Source of the DNA: Microcaldota archaeon
GTDB taxonomy: Archaea; Micrarchaeota; Micrarchaeia; Anstonellales; Bilamarchaeaceae
Reading direction: 5' to 3'
NCBI GenBank assembly: GCA_021823425.1
Contig: JAKANX010000053.1
Location: 1-6,787 of the forward strand
Length of the DNA stretch: 6,787 bases
In this document: positions 1 through 4,546 of the stretch, one piece after another
How the letters are laid out: each line of letters starts with the position of its first letter
Position numbering within the stretch: position 1 is the first letter of the stretch
Notes under the pieces: generated by a model
Database searches by the model: none
What the model saw: the letters and a program-made list of their open reading frames with translations, nothing else
What the model was told of the DNA's origin: nothing
Translations under genes and position numbers: made by a program

Positions 1-1
1 C

Positions 2-220
2 AAGGGCGACGGGATCGCCAAGAAGGACGGATTCGTGATTTTCGTAAAAGGCGCGAGCCAGGGCCAGACCGTGAAGATAAGGATTACAGGCGTCGGAAGG
101 AGCTCCGCGACAGCCGAAGTGGCCGGAGAGGCGAGCGCTCCCGCGGCGCCTGCGGAGAAGGCGCCCGAAGAGGCGGCCGAAGCAGGCGAGGACGCAGGCG
201 ACGGCGAAGACATCCAGTAA
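2..220 (+). CDS. TRAM-domain small RNA-binding protein (5' partial) with acidic tail
   Basis: The reading frame is open from the left edge of the window, so the true start lies outside; the GTG at 35 falls inside the domain and is not the start. The visible part begins with KGDGIAKKDGF and continues through VIFVKGA and QTVKIRITGV to an AEV strand. This is the usual pattern of the C-terminal half of an archaeal TRAM domain, a small beta-barrel that binds RNA. Stand-alone archaeal TRAM proteins are known as RNA-binding or chaperone-like proteins and are usually only the domain. Here the domain is followed by about 30 residues made almost entirely of Ala, Glu, Gly, Asp and Pro, ending GDGEDIQ, which is probably disordered and acidic. 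The visible piece could instead be the C-terminal TRAM of a larger RNA-modifying enzyme, but the KGDGIA pattern and tail favour the small protein. It converges on the beta-CASP nuclease gene 31 bases away. Confidence 0.75.
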   Translation, partial: KGDGIAKKDGFVIFVKGASQGQTVKIRITGVGRSSATAEVAGEASAPAAPAEKAPEEAAEAGEDAGDGEDIQ

Positions 221-233
221 TCCTTTTCTTTTC
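221..233 (+). terminator. Pyrimidine/T-rich intrinsic terminator after TRAM gene
   Basis: Directly after the TAA stop at 218-220 there are two runs of four T separated by one C (224-227 and 229-232). Archaeal transcription commonly ends at such U-rich tracts without needing a hairpin. The opposite strand of this 31-base convergent gap has no comparable T-run to end the leftward transcript. Confidence 0.45.
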
Positions 234-251
234 AACCTTGATTTTCAGCTT

Positions 252-1511
252 TCACTGGAAGCTCAGCTTGTCCCCCAATTTCGGGGCCACCGCGTCGTAG
301 CCCATGCCCTTTAGCTCCTCGGCGAAGTTCTCGCTGCGGGACTTGTCCCCGTGCACGCACGCAATCTTTTCCGGGTTGCAGTCCTTCACCAGCTTCATCA
401 GGTCGCCCTTGCCCGCGTGCGCCGAGAAATCGAAATACTCCACGGGCAGTTCGACTTCGAGGAGGTTGTTGTCCACCCTGAGCTGGCCCTTGTTCTGGAG
501 CAGCCACCCGTTCGTGCCCTCCACGCAGTAGCCCGTGAATATTATCTTGGAGTCCCTGTTCAGGTACTTCACGTAATTCACCGCTGGCCCTCCCTCCATC
601 ATTCCGGCGGTGGAAACTATCACGCTCCCCCCCTCGGTCGCGTTCTTGCGGTCCTGTATGCTCTCCACCAGCGTGATGCTCTCCATGTCCTCCATGAATC
701 CCTCGTAGTCCGCGAGGTACTTCCTGTACTTCATGTATATGCGCGCGACCTCCTTGGACATCCCGTCAAGGTAGATGGGCGCGTCCTTGTGGTATGCGCG
801 TATAATTCGTATCAGCTCCTGCGAACGGCCTACCGCGAACGCCGGGCAAAGCACGCTCCCCCCCTCGTTTATCGTCTCGTAGACCTCGTCCGCGAACTTC
901 TTTTCCAGCTCAGCCCGGTCCGGGTGCTCGCGGTCCGCGTACGTGCTCTCAATCACGAGCGCGTCCACCTCGCCCTTCACCCTCTTGGCGCCCTCGTGCA
1001 GCCGGGTCTTTTCCATCTTGAAGTCTCCTGAATAGAGCAGCCGCTTCCCCTTGTAGTGCACGTCAATCATCGCAGCGCCTATTATGTGGCCCGCGTCCCT
1101 GTACTCGAAGCTCGTCTCGCCCACGCTCACCGCGTGGTTGTACATGAGCGGGTGCCAGTACTTGAGCGCCTTCTTGTAATGCGCGTTCCCCCACGGAAGC
1201 TCGTCGCCCTGTATCTTCATGCTGTCCTTCCACAGCACGTCCGCTATGTCGTACGTGGGCGGGGTCCCGTACCACGGAATCTTGGAGAACGTATATATGT
1301 TCGGCACGAACCCCGAGTGGTCCAAGTGCGCGTGGCTTATGAACGCCGCGTCCAGCTTCACCCCCTCCAATTTGAGCGGGTAGCTGGGCTTGCCAGCCTC
1401 GTCGAAAATCTTGACTCCGTAGTCCAGCAAAACCCTCCTGTCGGTCTGGAGCACGAACGCGCTCCTTCCGACCTCCCCACTGGCCCCTAGGCAATTCAGA
1501 TGCATGGTCAT
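252..1511 (-). CDS. Beta-CASP metallo-beta-lactamase ribonuclease, aCPSF2-like
   Basis: This 419-residue protein has the full set of metallo-beta-lactamase and beta-CASP motifs. Asp30 (LLDYG) is motif 1, HAHLDH at 60-65 is motif 2, His142 (DAGHIIGA) is motif 3 and Asp163 (YSGDF) is motif 4. ESTY at 188-191 is motif A, His365 (FSAHAG) is motif B and His387 (VHGD) is motif C. These ligands hold two zinc ions that cleave RNA. Archaea have three main groups: aCPSF1 with N-terminal KH domains, aCPSF2 without them, and aRNase J. The length, lack of KH domains and the N-terminus EVGRSAF with LLDYG fit aCPSF2, a likely endo- and/or 5'-3' exonuclease in RNA decay or processing. The group call is by eye. 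The start follows the BofA-like stop by 9 bases, with GTGAT at 1515-1519 as a weak ribosome site. The ATG at 1505 is equally possible and has better spacing. Likely second gene of an operon. Confidence 0.9.
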   Translation of the reverse strand: MTMHLNCLGASGEVGRSAFVLQTDRRVLLDYGVKIFDEAGKPSYPLKLEGVKLDAAFISHAHLDHSGFVPNIYTFSKIPWYGTPPTYDIADVLWKDSMKIQGDELPWGNAHYKKALKYWHPLMYNHAVSVGETSFEYRDAGHIIGAAMIDVHYKGKRLLYSGDFKMEKTRLHEGAKRVKGEVDALVIESTYADREHPDRAELEKKFADEVYETINEGGSVLCPAFAVGRSQELIRIIRAYHKDAPIYLDGMSKEVARIYMKYRKYLADYEGFMEDMESITLVESIQDRKNATEGGSVIVSTAGMMEGGPAVNYVKYLNRDSKIIFTGYCVEGTNGWLLQNKGQLRVDNNLLEVELPVEYFDFSAHAGKGDLMKLVKDCNPEKIACVHGDKSRSENFAEELKGMGYDAVAPKLGDKLSFQ

Positions 1512-1520
1512 AAAATCACT

Positions 1521-1772
1521 TCAAAGCGCGACTCCGAAAAATGTCAGCAGCACGACCGCGGCCACCCCGAACACGCCGCCGATTGCGGCTATCAGGAACG
1601 TCCATACGTCTATCGGGACGTTGAGCAAGCCGAGTATGTTGAGTATCCAGAACGCGGCTATTCCCAGCAGCCCGTTGAAGACGAGCGGCATGAGCTTCTG
1701 CAAGACCTTGTAGAGCGCCACCGCGGCCACGACGGACACGGCAAGCGCGATTATCGTGCCTGTTCCTACCAA
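1521..1772 (-). CDS. BofA-family small integral membrane protein
   Basis: This is an 83-residue, almost wholly hydrophobic protein with three predicted helices: about residues 4-22, 30-49 and 57-83. The central NGLLGIAAFWILNILGL followed by a Pro-Ile turn and a Gly-rich last helix (IGGVFGV) matches the BofA family, named for the Bacillus pro-sigma-K processing inhibitor, which is of similar size. Archaea lack sigma-K and sporulation, so the Bacillus role cannot be transferred and the archaeal function is unknown. The start is a TTG at 1770-1772, chosen because GGTGA lies 4 bases upstream and no ATG sits near. The stop is 9 bases before the beta-CASP nuclease gene, so the two are probably co-transcribed. 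Confidence 0.75.
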   Translation of the reverse strand: MVGTGTIIALAVSVVAAVALYKVLQKLMPLVFNGLLGIAAFWILNILGLLNVPIDVWTFLIAAIGGVFGVAAVVLLTFFGVAL

Positions 1773-1776
1773 TTTC

Positions 1777-1781
1777 TCACC
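1777..1781 (-). promoter_or_regulatory. Shine-Dalgarno site for BofA-like gene (fixes TTG start)
   Basis: On the minus strand GGTGA lies 4 bases before the TTG at 1772, matching the GGAGGTGAT complement of the archaeal 16S rRNA tail. It is the clearest ribosome binding site in the leftward block and supports the non-ATG start. Confidence 0.5.
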
Positions 1782-1802
1782 GGGGTATTCTCGCAGCCCC
1801 GC

Positions 1803-1812
1803 TTTTTATACT
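1803..1812 (-). promoter_or_regulatory. TATA box for BofA-like/beta-CASP transcript
   Basis: The minus strand reads AGTATAAAAA here, overlapping the last bases of the radical SAM stop codon (TAG at 1813-1811). With the usual archaeal spacing of about 27 bases, transcription would begin near 1780. That gives a very short leader of about 8 bases before the TTG at 1772, so the ribosome site would sit at the extreme 5' end. A separate promoter here would free the two downstream genes from the radical SAM gene. Confidence 0.5.
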
Positions 1813-2500
1813 AATCGCCGATGTTCCCGTCGCTCGCGACCAGCCGGTAGCTCCTCCCGAATTCCCCCCCGGGCGAAATGAACTGCGCTCCCCCTGCCCT
1901 TTTCCTGAGCGAGGCGAACTCGCGCCCGCTGATTTCGAACATCCTCCTGTTTTTCAGGGCAGCGCCGAGATTGGGGTCAAACTTGAACACCCTCCACTTG
2001 GATATTTTCCTCCCCTCAAGCAGCCTCGCGATTCCCGCAATCTCCTTCGCATTCATCCTTGTCGCGACCGTGGACACCGTCACGTTAGTCTTTCCAGAGA
2101 GCAGGTCCAGCACCTCCAGCGTATGCCTCAGGCTCCCCCTTCCCATTTTCCTGTTCGCCTTCTCGCTTGCGCCGTCCACCGGGAGATTCACCACGTCAAA
2201 CGACCGGGCAATCCTCGCCGCGTTCCGCCTGTTGACCAAAATCCCGTTCGTGTGCAGAATGGTTCGCAGCCCGCATTTTTTCGCGTGTGCAGCAAGGAGG
2301 TAAATGTCCTTCCTCATGAGCGGCTCGCCCCCGGAGAACACCAAATGCCTCACGCCGCCCCTTTTCAATTCCGAAATCATTTCCTTGGCCTCGCTGGTGC
2401 CGAACTCCTCCCTCCTCTCCCTTCCGAAGCAGAATTTGCAGCATAGGTTGCACCTGTTCGTGCTCGTCCACACCAAGACATTCGGGCTCCGCGCGCGCAT
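1811..2500 (-). CDS. Radical SAM protein, SPASM-less, distantly viperin-like, short C-terminus
   Basis: This 229-residue protein carries the radical SAM 4Fe-4S motif CX3CX2C as Cys17, Cys21 and Cys24 (RCNLCCKFCF, with an extra Cys20). The SAM-binding FSGGEP follows at 55-60, then HTNG at 83-86 and a PVDGAS strand near 107. It should use the cluster to split S-adenosylmethionine and start radical chemistry. Further on, MGRG (119-122), TVATRMN (144-150), KWRVFKF (168-174), EISGREF (189-195) and SYRLVASDG (217-225) fall in the same order as similar elements in viperin (an antiviral enzyme that makes ddhCTP) and in general archaeal relatives. There is no C-terminal SPASM cysteine set. The chain stops four residues after the SDG turn, where viperins continue for some 50 residues. 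Substrate unknown; the radical SAM call is secure, the viperin link weak. It is probably leaderless, from the TATA-like box at 2521-2530. Confidence 0.85.
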   Translation of the reverse strand: MRARSPNVLVWTSTNRCNLCCKFCFGRERREEFGTSEAKEMISELKRGGVRHLVFSGGEPLMRKDIYLLAAHAKKCGLRTILHTNGILVNRRNAARIARSFDVVNLPVDGASEKANRKMGRGSLRHTLEVLDLLSGKTNVTVSTVATRMNAKEIAGIARLLEGRKISKWRVFKFDPNLGAALKNRRMFEISGREFASLRKRAGGAQFISPGGEFGRSYRLVASDGNIGD

Positions 2501-2503
2501 AAT

Positions 2504-2513
2504 GTTTTATTTG
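2504..2513 (+). promoter_or_regulatory. TATA-like box for MFS gene (leaderless transcript)
   Basis: GTTTTATTTG on the plus strand has its A/T core (2505-2510) centred about 27 bases before the A of the ATG at 2535. That is the normal archaeal TATA-to-start distance, so the mRNA should begin at or next to the start codon. No ribosome binding site precedes the ATG. Confidence 0.55.
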
Positions 2514-2520
2514 CATGGAA

Positions 2521-2530
2521 CAAATTAAAC
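2521..2530 (-). promoter_or_regulatory. TATA-like box for radical SAM gene (leaderless transcript)
   Basis: On the minus strand GTTTAATTTG has its core (2529-2524) centred about 27 bases before the start codon at 2500, again predicting a leaderless mRNA. It is the mirror copy, with one mismatch, of the box at 2504-2513. Confidence 0.55.
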
Positions 2531-2534
2531 GCCT

Positions 2535-3860
2535 ATGCAGGACGATGAAAAAACGCGCCGGGAAGCCACGATGCGCTATTCCATAATAGACGGCTCGCTC
2601 TGGTCCGTGATGACGCAGGCAGGAGTTTCCTTCCTCACGCCGTTCGCGCTCGCGCTTGGCGCGCCGATAATGGTTATAGGCGCCCTGAACGCGGTCCCTC
2701 CATTCCTTGACGGGGTTTCGCAGAAAATCGGCTCGCATTTTTCGGATTTGGGCTGGGAGCGCAAGAAGATTTTAGTATGGGGCGTAGCAGCGCAGGCTCT
2801 CATGTGGCTTCTCCTCTCTTTCCTCGCATTCTACGCCAAGCCGCTCGGGCCCCAGTTCGCGAACACCGGCTTGGTTGCACTAGCGGCACTTATATTCTTC
2901 TTCGGCGGCGTCCCGAACCCCGCGTGGGTCGCGCTCATGGGCGACGTGGTCCCGGAAAAGACCAGGGCGAGCTGGTTCGGCCACCGCAACCGCATGATTT
3001 ATTTCGTGGGCGTGCTAACGCTGCTTTTCGCAGGTTTTTACCTCGACTCGATGAAAGCCGACGTGCTCCTCGGATTTTCCGCGCTCTTTGCAATCGCTTT
3101 TGTTACAAGGCTCGCGGGCTCCCATTTCCTTGAGCTGCACTGGGACCCGAACCCGAAAGCGAGGAAGGAGCCCGAGGCAGGGAAGGAGGCGAAGGATTAC
3201 GCGGTGCTGCTTTTCCTGATCTTTTTCACAGTCAACATAGCCGGAAACTACCTCCCAGTTTATCTGTTGGAAATGCTGAAATTCGACTATCTCTCGTTTT
3301 CCGCGGCGCTCATGGCAAGCATGATATTTTACGTTCTCGCGGCCCCGCACTGGGGCAGGCTGATTGAGAAATACGGGACGAAAAAGGTCCTAGTTTCTGC
3401 TGTCGCGCTCAACTCCCTCTCGATATTCATAACCGTCCTGGTCCAGTCCCCGCTACAGGCGCTCCTTTCCTACTCGTTCGCCGGCATCATCGGGTCCGGC
3501 GTCATGGTGTCCTACCTCAACTACCTTTTCGACATAACGAAACCCGAGGAGCGCATAAAGGCGACTGGCCACGCGTACCTTCTTCTGGGAACAGGCACGC
3601 TGCTCGGAACCGCGGCCGGCGGCATCATCCTCTCCTATCTGGGCCAGCAGTCCATAAATTCGTTCTACGCGCTGTTCATCATTGCTGGCGCGCTGCGCAT
3701 AATCTCGGCCCTGATAGTGAACGCGAGAACAAGGGAAGTGAAAAACCCGCCCGGAACAAAGGGCACGCTCGCGCTTATGGGGAGCATACTCACGGTTTAC
3801 CCGATAAAGGGGCTGGTTTTTGAAATAAGTGGCGCCGCCTCGCGCGTAAAAAGGACTTAA
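2535..3860 (+). CDS. MFS transporter, 12 predicted membrane helices
   Basis: This 441-residue protein alternates hydrophobic helices and short loops in two similar halves, as in the major facilitator superfamily. The loop between helices 2 and 3 has GSHFSDLGWERKK (66-78), a relaxed form of the MFS G-x-x-x-D-x-x-G-R-K-K signature. The matching loop in the second half has WGRLIEKYGTKK (273-284). A hydrophilic central loop near residues 205-222, rich in Lys, Glu and Pro, separates the halves, and a basic tail ends VKRT. The PEKTRASWFGHRNR stretch (about 136-149) is typical of a group of archaeal and bacterial MFS permeases of unknown substrate. The first ATG suits a leaderless transcript; Met13 is an alternative. 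The stop is 17 bases before the ACD beta gene, so the transporter may be co-expressed with it, but export of acetate or another acid is only a guess. Confidence 0.85.
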   Translation: MQDDEKTRREATMRYSIIDGSLWSVMTQAGVSFLTPFALALGAPIMVIGALNAVPPFLDGVSQKIGSHFSDLGWERKKILVWGVAAQALMWLLLSFLAFYAKPLGPQFANTGLVALAALIFFFGGVPNPAWVALMGDVVPEKTRASWFGHRNRMIYFVGVLTLLFAGFYLDSMKADVLLGFSALFAIAFVTRLAGSHFLELHWDPNPKARKEPEAGKEAKDYAVLLFLIFFTVNIAGNYLPVYLLEMLKFDYLSFSAALMASMIFYVLAAPHWGRLIEKYGTKKVLVSAVALNSLSIFITVLVQSPLQALLSYSFAGIIGSGVMVSYLNYLFDITKPEERIKATGHAYLLLGTGTLLGTAAGGIILSYLGQQSINSFYALFIIAGALRIISALIVNARTREVKNPPGTKGTLALMGSILTVYPIKGLVFEISGAASRVKRT

Positions 3861-3869
3861 AACCTAGTA

Positions 3870-3874
3870 GAGGA
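3870..3874 (+). promoter_or_regulatory. Shine-Dalgarno site for ACD beta gene
   Basis: GAGGA ends 3 bases before the ATG at 3878. It favours that codon over the in-frame ATGs at 3884 and 3890, although the protein family usually begins near the ATG at 3890. A/T-rich TAAAAA (3846-3851) and TTAAAA (3857-3862) inside and after the MFS gene could also serve as a TATA box for a separate short-leader transcript. Confidence 0.4.
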
Positions 3875-3877
3875 AAG

Positions 3878-4522
3878 ATGCGCATGGGCATGCTGGAGGA
3901 CTTTGAACTGCTGAAAAGGCACAGGTTCCGCCTTCTCCCGTACGGGTGGGCAAGGACCAAGACCGAGGCGCACCTGATTGCGAAATCCCTCGGATACCCG
4001 GTCGCGCTCAAAATCATCTCGGACGAGATTTCGCACAAGACCGACGTGGGGGGTGTGAAAATAGGATTGAAGAACGACCAGTCCCTCTCGCTCGCGTACG
4101 ACGAGATTATGGAGAACGCGAGGCTGGCGACCGGAAACGGGAAGCCTATACGCGGAGTGCTCGTGCAGAAGATGGCCCGCAAGGGAATTGAGCTCATAAT
4201 CGGGGGCAAGAAGGATTCCCAGTTCGGGCACATGATAATACTCGGGCTCGGCGGGGTGTATGTTGAAATATTCAGGGACATCTCCGCGCGCCTGTGCCCC
4301 ATTTCCGAAAAAGACGTTGAGGACATGATAGACGAGCTCAAGAGCCACCCGCTAATAGAAGGGGCGCGCGGCCAGAAGGGTATAAACGTCGCCGGATTGA
4401 AGGAGCTGATGCTCTCCACGTGCAGGATGATGGAAAAGGAGGACGTCAAGGAGCTGGACCTGAACCCCGTGATATTCGATTCCAACGGATACGACATAGT
4501 GGACGCGAGAATAATGAAATAA
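3878..4522 (+). CDS. acdB: ADP-forming acetyl/acyl-CoA synthetase, beta subunit (ATP-grasp)
   Basis: This 214-residue protein is a complete ATP-grasp_5 domain, the nucleotide-binding subunit of ADP-forming acyl-CoA synthetase. Together with the alpha subunit it converts acyl-CoA, ADP and phosphate to free acid, CoA and ATP in the cytoplasm, a main energy-yielding step in fermenting archaea. Visible family marks are LGYPVALKI (38-46), HKTDVGGVKIGL (53-64) with His53 at the place of the beta-subunit histidine that passes phosphate to ADP, the VLVQKM strand, a Gly-rich GLGGVYVEIF turn, and the closing ELDLNPVIF with a DIVDAR end. Known free-standing beta subunits run to about 230 residues, so the gene is full length. 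The alpha half follows 24 bases later, in the order beta-alpha. The acid used (acetate, branched-chain or aryl acids) cannot be told from sequence. Confidence 0.92.
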   Translation: MRMGMLEDFELLKRHRFRLLPYGWARTKTEAHLIAKSLGYPVALKIISDEISHKTDVGGVKIGLKNDQSLSLAYDEIMENARLATGNGKPIRGVLVQKMARKGIELIIGGKKDSQFGHMIILGLGGVYVEIFRDISARLCPISEKDVEDMIDELKSHPLIEGARGQKGINVAGLKELMLSTCRMMEKEDVKELDLNPVIFDSNGYDIVDARIMK

Positions 4523-4546
4523 TAAAAAAAGAAAAGTTTGGTTTTC

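Noticed and set aside
35..37. GTG as the start of the TRAM gene
   Set aside because: The KGDGIAKKDGF part of the domain is encoded upstream of it in the same frame, so the gene is cut by the window edge.
351..1490. Plus-strand frames of 226 and 144 residues opposite the beta-CASP gene
   Set aside because: They are antisense shadows rich in Val, His and Arg, which is what the complement of this coding frame gives; the minus-strand frame carries all catalytic motifs.
1811..1813. TAG as a pyrrolysine or read-through codon
   Set aside because: The same TAG is used as the final stop of the fusion gene at 6755-6757, and the 14-codon extension has no recognised family motif.
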